Below are positions 1-10,000 of a stretch of DNA of 64,000 nt, in pieces. The notes beneath the pieces are model-generated. The model worked only from the letters and a program-made list of their open reading frames with translations, was not told where the DNA came from and made no database searches. This DNA comes from Ixodes scapularis (lineage: Eukaryota; Arthropoda; Arachnida; Ixodida; Ixodidae), in assembly GCF_016920785.2 (NCBI RefSeq), contig NW_024609836.1:8710018-8774017 (forward strand), written 5' to 3'. Each line of letters opens with the position of its first letter. Positions within the stretch are counted from its first letter, which is position 1. The position numbers and the translations under genes were made by a program.

Positions 1-3000
1 TCCGGGCTCTGTCTTCTGAATAAAAAGGAGCCAACGTTTTTTAGTGCTGCTCATAACACCTTTACATCGATAGACCTTTCCATATCATCATCAGCTCTAC
101 TTCCATGCTTTTCATGGAAGGTTTTAGATAATCCATTTGGCAGCGATCATTTCCCCATAATTTTAGAAAGTTCAATACCCCTTCCTTCGCTTTCGACCCG
201 CCTCCCAAAGTGGAAATTAGAGAAGGCTGACTGGGCTCTTTTTGGTTTAAATGCCGTACTGGATCCATCGCTTTTTCGCAGTATGTCCCCCGAGGAGGCG
301 ACGGTGTTTGTCACTGAATGTCTAATTAATGCCGCTGCATCTTCTATTCCGCAAACATCCGGCGTCCTGCCCCGGAGATGCAAACCTTGGTGGAATGAGG
401 ACTGCACAGTCACTCGCAGGAAACAGAACCAGGCATGGGGTATATTTCGCCGTTATCCCACTGCTTTGAACCTGATTGAATTTAAAAAAATGTAGGGCCA
501 AGGCACGTTGGACACGGAAACAGGCAAAGAGGACATCATGGGAAAAATATATATCTTCTCTAAATAGCTTTGTCCCACCTAAAGAAGTTTGGGATCGCCT
601 GCGGAAAGTTCGAGGAGATTACCAATCTTTCCGAACTCCTCTGTTTTCTTGCCCCTCTATATCGCTGAAAGATCAAGCAAATGTTCTTGGGGAGCATTTC
701 CATCTTATTAGTAGCTCCTCTAATTTTAGCGAAAAATTCAAGAAGTTCCAGTCGACTGTTGAAAAGCAGCCCATCTCGACGTTGGAGGGTGGTTAATTTT
801 TTTACAATAGACCATTTACAATGTGTAAACTCAAAGTCGCTCTTGGTGCAAAGAAGCAGTCTGCACCAGGGCCAGACAGACTCCGCTATGAAATGTTGAG
901 GAAACTGTCCCCTGAATCTATGAACGGTCTGTTAACTTTCTTTAATCATCTATGGCAAGCTGCTGCCTTTCCTCGTTGCTGGAAACATGCCCACATAATC
1001 CCTTTTTTGAAACCTGGGAAAGACCCTTCCATTCCTACGAGCTATCGTCCCATCGCACTCACAAGTTGCTTAGGGAAGACTTATGAGCGGCTTGTGAATC
1101 GTCGTCTTGTCCATTTCTTAGAGACTGAGAATTTTTTTTATGTAAACCAGTGCGGCTTTCGGGAGGGACGAGCGACCACCGATCATTTGGTTCGCCTAGA
1201 GACCGCTATACGTGAGGCATTTGTACACCGGCAGCATTGTGTCTCGGTGTTTTTTTGATTTACACAAAGCATATGATACCACATGGAGGTATGGAATACT
1301 TCGTGACTTGTACAACTGTGGTGTACGGGGCCGCATGCTTCAGTGCATACAGAGCTTTCTCAGCGAAAGAACCTTTCAAGTCCGATTGGGCTCCACACTT
1401 TCAGATGTTTTTTCTCAAGAAAATGGTGTTCCTCAAGGAGGAGTGTTGAGCGTTACCCTCTTTGCTGTAAAGATTAACAGTCTAGCTAAGGTTATGCCAT
1501 CATCAGTAACTTACTCTCTATATGTGGATGATGTGCAAATCTCTGTGTCTTCCTGTAACCTCTCCAGTTGTGAACGACAGTTGCAGCTTACAATCAATAG
1601 AATGTGTAAGTGGGCAGACGAAAACGGCTTCAAATTTTCTCCTGAAAAAACAGTCTGTGTTCCTTTTTCATTACGCCGGGGATTGTCTCTTGATCCTTCC
1701 TTGCATCTTAATAGCATTGAGATATCAGTCCAGCAAGAACACAAATTTTTGGGTGTTATTTTTGACAAGAAACTTACCTTTGTACCCCATCTGAAGAATT
1801 TGAAACGGAAATGCTTAATGTCATCAAGCATCCTAAAAGTGCTATCGCATATGTCGTGGGGTGCTGATAGGCGCTGTCTTCTACGACTGTATAACTCCTT
1901 AGTTCGATCCCGCCTCGACTATGGTGCAGTAGTATATGGGTCAGCGCGGCCATCCGCTTTTAAGATGCTTGACCCAGTACACCACCTTGGACTACGACTT
2001 TCTACAGGTGCATTTCGCATATCTCCCGTGAAGAGTTTGTATGCTGATACGCATCAAATGTCCCTCGAGAAACGGAGGCAGTACCTCAGCGTCTCTTATG
2101 CTTACAAAGTATTTTCAAATCCAAAGCATCCCTCCTACAGTGCCCTTCATGCTTGCAGAAGTTCACTGCTTTTCGAAAACAAGCCGAGCATTGTTAGACC
2201 ATTAAGCCTCCGTTTGCAAAGTACTTGTAAATCCCTTAATATCCCCCTCCATGAGATTCCCTTGCTTAAAAACACTCATAGGGTTGCTCCATGGGATGTT
2301 CTGCCGATTTTCTGTGACTGGTCACTTGCAAAATACAGTGAGAGGGTCATTTCACCACAAATCCTCCGGCAGGAGTTCCTCTCCTTGCAACAAAAGTATG
2401 CAGACTACCTGGAGTTTTATACAGATGGGTCCAAATCGTCGTCTTTTGTAGGGTGTGCTTTCTATTCTGCCTCCTACAGCAAAGCCACAGAAGTTGACTC
2501 TAGGGCAAGCATTTTCACTGCAGAGCTTTATGCTATTTTACTAGCGGTCGAACATATACTCGACAATAGTATTATGAAAGCTGTAATTTTTGTCGACTCA
2601 CAAAGTGCCTTATTGGCTGTGTCCTCCCTGATGCCCACAAAGAACCGCCTTGCACAACATCTACATGGTAAGATCAATAGCGCCCTGCGACGCGGTCGGG
2701 ACATTAAGTTCTGCTGGGTGCCAAGCCACGTTGGGATTTTGGGCAATGAAGAGGCGGATAAATTGGCCGTGTCTGCCCAAGGCTCGTCTATAACATTCAA
2801 TTGCTTACCTTACCAAGACTTGAAACCACTTCTGAGGAAATCTATTTTTCTCAAATGGCAGCAGGAATGGGATACAGAGAGCAACAACAAACTTCACATT
2901 ATCAAGCCCGTTCTGGGCGTTTGGGAGAGCTCTTACAACAGGGAACGTCGTGTGGAGGTTCTTCTATGCCGTCTAAGAATAGGTCACTCCCGTGTGACAC

Positions 3001-3242
3001 ATCAGTATCTGCTTCGTGGTGAGGATGTTGCACTATGTGAACATTGTGGAGAGCTTCTGACCGTGTTGCACATTTTGTGGCATTGTTCGTCCCACCAACC
3101 ACTCCGTCAATCATGTTTTCTCGAACTTTTTAGGGATCATCTCCCATTTCATCCCTCTTTTTTGCTTGGTGATAAACCTTTAGTTCCACTCAGCCGTATC
3201 TTAGACTTTTTAAAACAAACTGGATATTTATACCATTTGTGA
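1..3242 (+). pseudogene. LINE ORF2 polyprotein, frameshifted (EN-RT-RNase H)
   Basis: This ORF2 would encode the endonuclease/reverse transcriptase/RNase H polyprotein that copies the element into chromosomal DNA. The endonuclease C-terminus (motif SDHFPI) occupies about 1-200. The reverse transcriptase follows, with its active-site YVDD at 1521-1532 and the upstream motif KAYDTTW near 1267. An RNase H domain lies at about 2410-2800 (FYTDGSK, then the conserved aspartate in FVDSQSAL and the C-terminal SHVGILGNEEAD). A cysteine/histidine cluster, CEHCGE...H, follows near 3040. The frame shifts near 490, between about 795 and 820, and near 1250, so the copy cannot make an intact protein. The long 676-codon piece 1212-3242 shows the decay is moderate. 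Confidence 0.88.
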
Positions 3243-3295
3243 ATATATAGCCTCAAAGTAAACTTTTGTTATAATATGCTCTAAATACGTTAAGT

Positions 3296-3330
3296 TTGGC
3301 GCATTATGGCCCTCGTTGCTGCTGCGCCAA
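3296..3330 (+). other. LINE 3'-terminal hairpin, copy 1
   Basis: TTGGCGCA pairs with TGCGCCAA around a loop containing TATGGCC, directly upstream of AATAAA and the simple-repeat tail. Equivalent hairpins end copies 2, 3 and 4. In several LINE clades a 3' structure is recognised by the reverse transcriptase; that role here is inference. Confidence 0.75.
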
Positions 3331-3340
3331 TAAACTCCTA

Positions 3341-3358
3341 ATCATCATCATCATCATC
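3341..3358 (+). repeat. (ATC)6 LINE tail
   Basis: Six ATC units follow the terminal hairpin of LINE copy 1. Other copies have different tails: TTAC units in copy 2, ATCA units in copy 3. Confidence 0.85.
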
Positions 3359-4187
3359 CCCTGCTGCAGGATTATTTTCGTCAACGTGTACCAAGTGCTT
3401 GTTTACGCAGGACGTCGATCTTTTTACCCACCGACCACCGCAGCGCCAGAGGAAGAAAGAGAGAGGGCGCGCTTGGTTGTTTGTAAACATGAGTTGGTGT
3501 ATAGGCTTATTCAATGAATCAGACTGCACAGTTTTGTATGCATTCTAGGTTATCAGAGGTAAGCTTGTGACAGAGCCAGACAGATTATGTGAGGCGGTCG
3601 AACAAACATGTATGCAAGTTTATGTAAATGCAACTTCGATTCGGGATTACAACTGTTCTTAGTGCAGTCAGCGTCCTTGATCTAGAAGGTGCAACTTTGG
3701 TCACGGTATTGTAAGTAGTTTTAAAGATATCCTGCCGCAAAAGGTTTGTTTTGGGCTTGGTCGACCCAACAGTCTACCGGCTCATGAGCAAGGGCAACAG
3801 TGAAAACCAGCCGGAAGGACGACATGGTCCCGAACGCGTCGCGCTAGCAATTTTAAGACAGGGGAAGGATTACGACGTCTTGGCTGTATTGCTTCACCGA
3901 TTGGTAACTTTGCTGGCATCCTGCCAATGAGCAGCTGGTTGAATTTTTAATGTCGGTATTAGTTGGGAATGCGACGCCCCCACGGTGTAATATTCCGTTC
4001 CACTAAAGCGATGCCTGTAATTAATTTCCTTTGGAACTTTGGCTAGAGCTGCCCTTAAAGTGAATGAGCTCCTTAAGAAACACTGGGTCGTCCTGCACTG
4101 TTGTTAATGAAGACCATGAGGCAGTGCAGTCTCTCATTTAATTATCTTTATATTTTAGGATGTTCTTGATAATAGCAGCACACTTAC
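3359..4187. other. Gene-less stretch, possible MITE end
   Basis: No convincing gene. About 3470-3510 reads TTGTTTGTAAACATGAG then TTGGTGTATA, which resembles the right end of the MITE at 49695-49859, so a related decayed element may sit here. A minus-strand reading near 4050-4110 gives a short DPVFLKEL-like peptide recalling BEN domains, but it is not supported by splice sites. Confidence 0.4.
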
Positions 4188-4445
4188 CATGTCACCCACA
4201 TTTGGTGCTTGGGGAGGTTCAGCTGCCAGGTTATCAACAGCTGCCAGATCAGGGAGGGCCGCCGGTGTCACTAGTGCCGTCGGTGCCATAAGGGCCGCCG
4301 TTGCCAGGGGGGACGCCGGTGCCAGGGGGGACGCGCGGTGCCAGGGGGGACGCCGGTGCCAGGGGGGACGCGCGGTGCCAGGGGGGACGCGCGTTGCCAG
4401 GGGGGCCGCCAATGCCAGAGAGGGCGCCACGCAGAGGCCGAGGTT
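4188..4445 (-). CDS. Isolated proline/alanine-rich exon, BEN-gene-like
   Basis: A 258-bp open exon (86 codons) bounded on the minus strand by an acceptor (GCACGCAG) and a consensus donor (ATG then GTAAGT). Most of it is a minisatellite giving a P/A/W-rich peptide. The end reads AAEPPQAPNVGDM before the donor. This matches, in position and character, the linker exons preceding the BEN domain in BEN genes D (59003-59244) and C (about 47214-47320), which end in GDGR and TEDM before similar donors. No BEN or terminal exon was found below 4188, so it is either an orphan exon of a broken gene or a decayed paralogue. I infer relatedness from exon design only. Confidence 0.4.
4301..4420 (+). repeat. 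GC-rich 18/19-bp minisatellite
   Basis: Imperfect tandem copies of a GGGGGGACGCGCGGTGCCA-like unit, alternating 18 and 19 bp, lie inside the exon at 4188-4445. Because units of 18 and 19 bp alternate, the reading frame rotates along the array. Confidence 0.85.
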
Positions 4446-4712
4446 CTGCGTGCAGTGCGAGCAGTATGTGTGTTTCTGTTCGCCTCCCATTGCACTCACA
4501 GCTTCAATTTTGTGCTCCATCTAGACAGGAGAGCATGTGGTCAGAAAAAGAAAACTAGGAAATCCAGCCTCAGGATTCTGGTAGTGTGGCCCTCCTGACT
4601 CTCACTACACGCTTTGAAGCTCTGACACGTCCGCTTGTATACACAATAGAGCTTCCCGTCAGATTTCTAGTCAAACACGGCTGTGGTATACCACTGTAGT
4701 GATAACCACGTA

Positions 4713-4929
4713 CAGTCATGATAAATTGAAATACGAACAAGGGGGTGAGTGATTTTTGCTAAATCCCAGCACCCGGGTGGTGTCCAGACGGACCGTTCAT
4801 GAACTGATCGATGGTTGAGGCATATCTGAGTCTGACAAATATCCTCGCATTCCTTGTTTGCCAGCAGGAAGCGCCCTAGATAGCAAAAACCACGCACCCC
4901 TTTGTTCATATTTCAATTTATCATGATTG
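4713..4929. mobile_element. Mariner-like MITE with about 50-bp terminal inverted repeats
   Basis: The left end CAGTCATGATAAATTG and the reverse complement of the right end (CAATCATGATAAATTG) match over about 50 bp with few differences. The element is flanked by TA on both sides (4711-4712, 4930-4931). TA duplication is characteristic of Tc1/mariner transposition. At 217 bp with no ORF it is non-autonomous. Confidence 0.8.
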
Positions 4930-5328
4930 TACATGCGTTAGAATGTTCTGCCCAAGGGTTTGTAATCTTTGCAGGGACTGCAACACAGTCAACAGAGAGC
5001 AAGGGAAGCAGCACAGCAGAAATCCAAGATGAAAATAGGATTCCGCCATCAAATGGTATGAGAACACTACGCATTTGAACATAATTAGGCTCTGAACGAG
5101 AATTCCTCTCGCAAGACACTCAAACCTTTTTTTTTTAATCTATAGTTGGTGACAATTGAAGAAAACATACTGGCAAATGTCTTTTGTAAAGGAACAGGTA
5201 TTCCTCCACCAGCCAATCGGGTCCACATGTTTTTGTGCTGTCATGATATTACGAACCCAGTGTTTTCTCGAACGAATGTTTTCAACACGGCAGCCTGGAC
5301 ATACCAATGAGACGCCAACTTCTTGCTG

Positions 5329-5412
5329 TGATGATAGTCATGATAAATTGATGATAGTCATGATAAATTCATGATGATAGTCATGGTAAATTGATGATAG
5401 TCATGATAATTT
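5329..5412 (+). repeat. Tandem repeats of TGATAGTCATGATAAAT
   Basis: Four to five head-to-tail units share the TCATGATAAATT core that forms the termini of the MITE at 4713-4929. A further inverted copy (TTTCAATTGATCATGACTGT) lies just downstream, so this may be a rearranged relative of that element. Confidence 0.75.
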
Positions 5413-5911
5413 GAAAAGTTTGTATTTCAATTGATCATGACTGTGCTCTTTGCGTATTTCACATACCTCAGTTGGCACTTCAAACTGTTGGGGTTGCCTT
5501 ATAGATCACGGTATTCACCGACCCTGGAAGCCACGCTGAGCATGTTAAAACCTAAATTGTTACATCATATTGGGAGTATTCACCGGCCACCATTGTTGTG
5601 CGCACCGCTGTTGAGCGCGTGCGCACTGCCAGCTCTCACCAAGTACCCTTTTGCACTGTCAAAACTGTCTTTTTTGATTGACCATAAGTTCCTTTACCTA
5701 CAGCTCATGCAGATGAAAATGAATACTTCCTATGCAGGGCTTGACCAATTTTCTAGTTATTGCACTGCAATAATGGCTGCAGACTAGACATGCCAAGCTG
5801 CTACTCTGGTTGGCGATATAGGTCTCAAGTGCTTCAATAAAAACTCACACAAAATGTTAGGGAACTCTATTAACTATTTCCACCTCCTTTGGTTTCTTCT
5901 CTCTTGAACAG
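5413..5911. other. Gene-less stretch before the Harbinger Myb-like gene
   Basis: No supported gene. It ends in a pyrimidine-rich acceptor (CTCTTGAACAG) for the Myb-like exon starting at 5912. It probably contains the left end of the Harbinger element, but I could not define a terminal inverted repeat. Confidence 0.35.
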
Positions 5912-6579
5912 CACCATGGGGCCAAGGAGAGACGAAGTTGCTCCTCAACAGCTACTTCCAATACTCAAGACAGGTTGGACCTATGAAAAGGTTCAGGAGT
6001 AAAAGAGCGATGTATGAGCAGATTGCCAAAGATATTTTCAAAGTGTTGCAGATCACACGCACAGGCGCCCAATGTGAGACCCGTTTCAAGACGCTAGCAA
6101 AACGCAGGGAGGACAACCACAACGGAACGTCGGGCAATTCACGCTGCCAAACGTCATATGAGGAATAGTTCAATGCCATTAGGGCCATTGACGACAGCCT
6201 TGAGCCTGAAGTGTTACGAAGCGTCAGCCAAGTGACCTACAAAGACTCGACACTGGATAGGTCGTCAGCAGGACCTTCTAGCGCTGCACAAGACGGCAAC
6301 ATCGACAACTCCGAAGGCAGTGAACAAAACAACGCATCAACAAGAGCCCCAGGAGGGGAAAGCCGATGCAAGAAGCGGAAAGCGGACAGAGGAATCCGAC
6401 CAACCAACGGCCGCATGCAGCACATGGTGTTCTTTTTCAAGCAAATGAAAGCACTGAATGATGCGAAAGAACGTAAAAAAGAAGAACGCGAGAAACGAAA
6501 AGAGGAGCGGCACCAAGAGCTGCTGCAGGCGCACAAGGCGCAGATGCAGACCCTGAGAGACCTCGCTAACAAGCAATAG
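5912..6579 (+). pseudogene. Harbinger Myb/SANT-like protein, one nonsense codon
   Basis: PIF/Harbinger elements usually carry a second gene for a Myb/SANT-like DNA-binding protein that assists the transposase. After the acceptor at 5911 the frame reads WGQGETKLLLNSYF, then RSKRAMYEQIAKDI and TRTGAQCETRFKTLAKR, a trihelix/Myb-like fold pattern. The C-terminus is a charged coiled coil (KERKKEEREKRKEERHQELL) ending at 6579. An in-frame TAG at 6166-6168 splits the frame, so this copy is probably dead. It faces the transposase gene tail to tail, the usual divergent or convergent Harbinger arrangement. An upstream exon is likely but not seen. Confidence 0.72.
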
Positions 6580-6723
6580 GTTGCCTAAATAAGGTGCATC
6601 ATAACTGTTTATTACGATAAATTATGGAAATGTGCAATAAATCATGGTAAACCCAGAAACACTGTCCTGCGTTGATGTCCATTTGCATGGCTGTCGGGCA
6701 GCTTTTTGAAACTGTGCAACACC
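6580..6723. other. Convergent 3' intergenic region
   Basis: Short AT-rich gap between the converging Harbinger genes. ACAATAAATC near 6634-6643 offers an AATAAA polyadenylation signal for the + strand gene. Confidence 0.5.
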
Positions 6724-7416
6724 TCAAAACAGCTGTGCTATGGTGTTCCTCTTTGCTTCGCCGAGCTGGCGAAGTACGTTGTCACGTGCAGTCCGTGGCT
6801 GCCGAACTGCCTCCAGCTCCGCTCGACTTTTCCTGGCATGAAGGGCAATGTCTTCCCTTCGTTCTCTCCTCTTTTCATCAGTCAGGATGTCTTCAACACT
6901 CATGTCACCAGCATCCATGCAAATGTTGTGTGAGACACAGCACCATATGATGAGCTGGGTAATCTTGTCGACTGTCGTGAATTCCACATACCGCAGCTGC
7001 CGAAACCTCTGCTTCATCATACCAAAAGTATTTTCGATCACAACCCTTGTTGAAGCATGTCTTTGGTTGTATTCGACTTTAGCTTTCGTCATGGTTCCGT
7101 AATTTTTGAAGGGTGTCAGCAAGTGCTCTCTGATGGGGTAAGCTGCATCTCCTAACAGGTGGTATTTGTTAACTGCACAAATGGTGGGCAAATCCTGCTG
7201 CACGACTGACAGCCTGAGGACACGAGCATCATGCACTTTGCTGGGTGGTCCTGTAAATACATCCTGAAACCTCCCCTTCGCGTCGCGTATCCCTTGCATC
7301 GTGATGGAGACTTGATCATGCCTGTTTATGTAGGTTGATCTTGTCTTGCTATTTGGACATCGTGTGGGTATGTAGGTGCCGTCGATGCATCCAATCACGT
7401 TCGGGAAGCCTGCACG
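6724..7416 (-). CDS. Harbinger transposase catalytic exon (DDE_Tnp_4)
   Basis: An uninterrupted exon of about 231 codons entered at the acceptor TTTTTTCCAG. The RNase H-like DDE core is visible: first aspartate in VIGCIDGTYIP, second in LLGDAAYPI, and the glutamate in VVIENTFGMMKQRF. These are the hallmark motifs of HARBI1/PIF transposases. The C-terminal tail is charged and ends in a TAA. No internal stop is present, making this the best-preserved part of the element. Confidence 0.88.
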   Translation of the reverse strand, partial: RAGFPNVIGCIDGTYIPTRCPNSKTRSTYINRHDQVSITMQGIRDAKGRFQDVFTGPPSKVHDARVLRLSVVQQDLPTICAVNKYHLLGDAAYPIREHLLTPFKNYGTMTKAKVEYNQRHASTRVVIENTFGMMKQRFRQLRYVEFTTVDKITQLIIWCCVSHNICMDAGDMSVEDILTDEKRRERREDIALHARKSRAELEAVRQPRTARDNVLRQLGEAKRNTIAQLF

Positions 7417-8138
7417 CTGGAAAAAAGAAGAAAGGCTGTTAAAGCTGTACATAAAGTACATAAACAATATTTAGCACTTATTCTATAGTTTTATGTGTTG
7501 CTTGCTGTGGCAGCAATACCACTGACACCCATTTTTTGTTCAGAGGGTCTTAAAAGCTTCATCTAAAACGAATAAACTGACTACCAGATTGCAGCGGGGA
7601 GATGTTCCGAAAGCTACTTTAGACGTCGTTAAGTCGAACCACGCGAAAGCAGCACTGCTCATCCAAAATACAGTGAGAAGCTACGCGCGCACACTCCTGT
7701 CAAATCTGGCCAAACTGAATGCTCAAGTTTCACCTCTTTTCCGCACCTATTCAACCCCTGCGTAAAGACAGGGTGAGATAGAGAAGAGCAAGAACGAGTC
7801 AATTGCCTTCGTCGATGTTGCCTAACCAGTCCTCAGTCATGTTGAGGTTCCAAAGTGATGACACCACCAAGTGGCGAAGCTCAAGACGCCAGCCCCCCAT
7901 AGCTCGCCCCTTCTGGCGAAGTTACAAATTACAATTGCCCTGGAACTCCTATGACACATAGCACGCTCGGCCGGCTGTATTTTGAACACTCACTAGTATA
8001 AGCCGTTTGGAACGAAAGATGTGGGCATCATTCAGAATGCCAACATACGCTTGTCACCTACAGCAAATGCATTCGCCCCCTATAAGATGCAATGGTGTAC
8101 GAGTAAGCTTACTTTTTTTAAGCCGTTGGCCAGGGCAC

Positions 8139-8307
8139 CTTTGTCAGCAGCAAAGCATATTATGGCTAGAGCAATGCTGCAGAGAAAATTCAGCACCCTG
8201 TCTATCACGGCCAACATTGAGTCTGCCATGTTGAAGAGCAAAGCACACTCCCGCATCGAGGACTTGTTGGCCACGTACCTAAAAAGATGTAGTGGTGCCA
8301 CATTGAG
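8139..8307 (-). CDS. Harbinger transposase exon 2 (helix-turn-helix region)
   Basis: Reads LNVAPLHLFRYVANKSSMRE, then CALLFNMADSMLAVIDRVLN and FLCSIALAII. This matches the conserved region of PIF/Harbinger transposases upstream of the catalytic core (family pattern: ..ANQ.S.RE...F..S.S.VHR...R...FL). Bounded by TTACAG on the 5' side and AAG/GTGCCC on the 3' side. The + strand ORF overlapping it is a shadow. Confidence 0.65.
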
Positions 8308-8927
8308 CTGTAACCTAAAAGATAATCTTTTATTTCATAAGGTTAAGGTTCTCTCTGCCCGGTTAGAAGAAGCATAAGAAGAAAATCATCATGAGTTCAG
8401 CAAACATTGTCCTGCTTCGAGACCAGGCTGTTTCCTTGTTCATAGGTGAATGCAACAACAAGGATACATGTCGCTTCTATGGATACCAGTGACGCATGTT
8501 TTTACTGACACTCACTTTTAAACATGGGCCCAAACTAGCCTTGAAGCTCCGAGACACTGCTTCAGTAACCTATGGTTAGGGTTGGCGATTTCCTTCTTGT
8601 GCTTTCGCAAATAATCCAGGAAGGTTTCGCAGCTGCCACTTTCATTGCAAAAATATCACAAGCGAGCGAATTAATAAATGATTTTGGGAGTTCATAATGC
8701 AGCGGCAATGAAGAGCGAGTTGTATTACCCAGGAAGCAGTAAATTCACCAAGACGGTTGTTAAATAAACTACCTCAGGACGTTAAAGCAGACCAAGTAGA
8801 GGACTATAGTTGGCGTCACCTTTTTCACAGTACATTAGCGACACTCTAATGCTGAGCTCTCCGAGGCTGAGTGTCCCTCGGCTGGACAGGCAACCGTTCA
8901 GTTGGACGGCAACTTACAGCTAGCTAC

Positions 8928-9323
8928 TAGTGAGGGGCCCAACTTTTCCCGAATCTGAGATTCGGCAAAACCAAATTTTTGCCAAACTTTTAAAAAATTC
9001 GGTATACAAGTTAGCCTAGGCACAAAGTGGCCAGACCAGCTAGCCAATTGATCTCTCTTATTTTCTCGGTGAGAAAAAAGGTATGAAAGCTTCTGAAAAG
9101 TTACTTTTCGACGTATTTAGTATTAACACAATTACGGCTGAGTAAAAGGGCTGTTTAACAAAATTTGTGTATCCTCGTCCGCAGAGGCTCTCTGGTTTGC
9201 GAATATGGGCATACGCAGAGGCCTGCCGAATCTCTTCTAAATCTTATCCGAAGTTTAGGTCACAAGTTCGGTGCGTACCAAACTTTGCCGAATCCTAACT
9301 TTGCCCGGTTCGGCCCGTCACTA
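8928..9323. mobile_element. hAT-like MITE, 396 bp, perfect 8-bp duplication
   Basis: Termini are TAGTGAGGGGCC and the reverse complement of ...GGCCCGTCACTA, with imperfect inverted similarity for about 50 bp inward (GAATC...GATTCGGCAAA). The 8-bp target duplication CTAGCTAC is exact at 8920-8927 and 9324-9331. An 8-bp duplication with a YAGTG-type end is typical of the hAT superfamily. No transposase ORF is present. Confidence 0.88.
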
Positions 9324-9698
9324 CTAGCTACCCAGCCGAAGTTGATGGAGAGTATAGCTTTCTCTCAACTTGCATGCTCAGCATGTGATGAACAGCTGTT
9401 TATGAGCATAATATGCAATATTTCGCATATGCTATACTCGGCATTGATGCCACGTTATGGAGGTTAGCGTAGCTTCCACAGTACTGCACCCTACTGCTTT
9501 GGTAGCACGTGCACGTGACTTTCTTCGGCCTTCACGCAAGCTCGAGAAGGTATAGCTTTGACGTTAGATCACTGAAATCTATACGTTACCACTGACAGCA
9601 TAGCATAAAAAAAATCTGCCTCTCGTACACAATTTACACATGCAGCAGTGTTGCTGCTAAACGCCGGATAAAAGCAAAGACGGCTCACCAGAGGAATG
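9324..9698. other. Intronic stretch of the Harbinger gene
   Basis: No gene supported. Contains the right target duplication of the hAT-like MITE at its left end and GAATG (9694-9698), the left target duplication of the gypsy element, at its right end. Confidence 0.5.
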
Positions 9699-9903
9699 TG
9701 TGACAAGTCAGTGGCGCCCCCCTCCAGTCCGCCCGTCTGCGGCCGCCAGGCTCGGCGGGCAACATTGTTCACCGCGCTAATAAACGCCGTTGAGCGCACG
9801 CGCTCCGGTGAGTCATCGTCCACCCTCACAACCAGGCTGCGTGTCGTCTCTCCTCGGCGGGTGCTTCGGCCCCCTTCGTCCACGTTCGAGAAAGATTGTG
9901 ACA
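9699..9903 (+). repeat. 5' LTR of gypsy element
   Basis: Begins TGTGACAAG and ends GATTGTGACA. It contains an AATAAA in CGCTAATAAACG. The adjacent CTGGCGACGAGGA would be the primer-binding region; I do not assign the tRNA. Confidence 0.9.
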
Positions 9904-10000
9904 CTGGCGACGAGGAACCGTGGCACTGGAGGCCACCAACGTGCACGGTTCGGCCCACGCCGCCGAGAGAGTCGGAACACCGCCCTTCGCTCCTGTCGCC

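Larger units (their letters stand above)
1..3358 (+). mobile_element. I-type LINE copy 1 (5' end outside window)
   Basis: A non-LTR retrotransposon that enters the window inside its endonuclease domain and runs to a terminal hairpin and an (ATC)6 tail. The order endonuclease, reverse transcriptase, RNase H, together with the CCHC ORF1 seen in sister copies, fits the I/LOA group of LINEs. The same family occurs at 18780-24511, about 25900-30797 and 32200-34754. The clade is inferred from domain order and has not been tested by phylogeny. Confidence 0.9.

Noticed and set aside
3470..3510. Second copy of the 49695-49859 MITE
   Set aside because: Only the right-end sequence is similar; the matching left end could not be found.
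4189..4598. Several overlapping plus-strand ORFs rich in Gly/Arg/Ala
   Set aside because: They are products of the GC-rich minisatellite read in three frames; only the minus-strand segment has splice signals at both ends.
6848..7102. Plus-strand ORFs across 6672-7102
   Set aside because: Shadows of the Harbinger transposase catalytic exon on the other strand.
8021..8377. 118-codon plus-strand ORF
   Set aside because: Antisense to Harbinger exon 2, which has family motifs; the plus frame has none.
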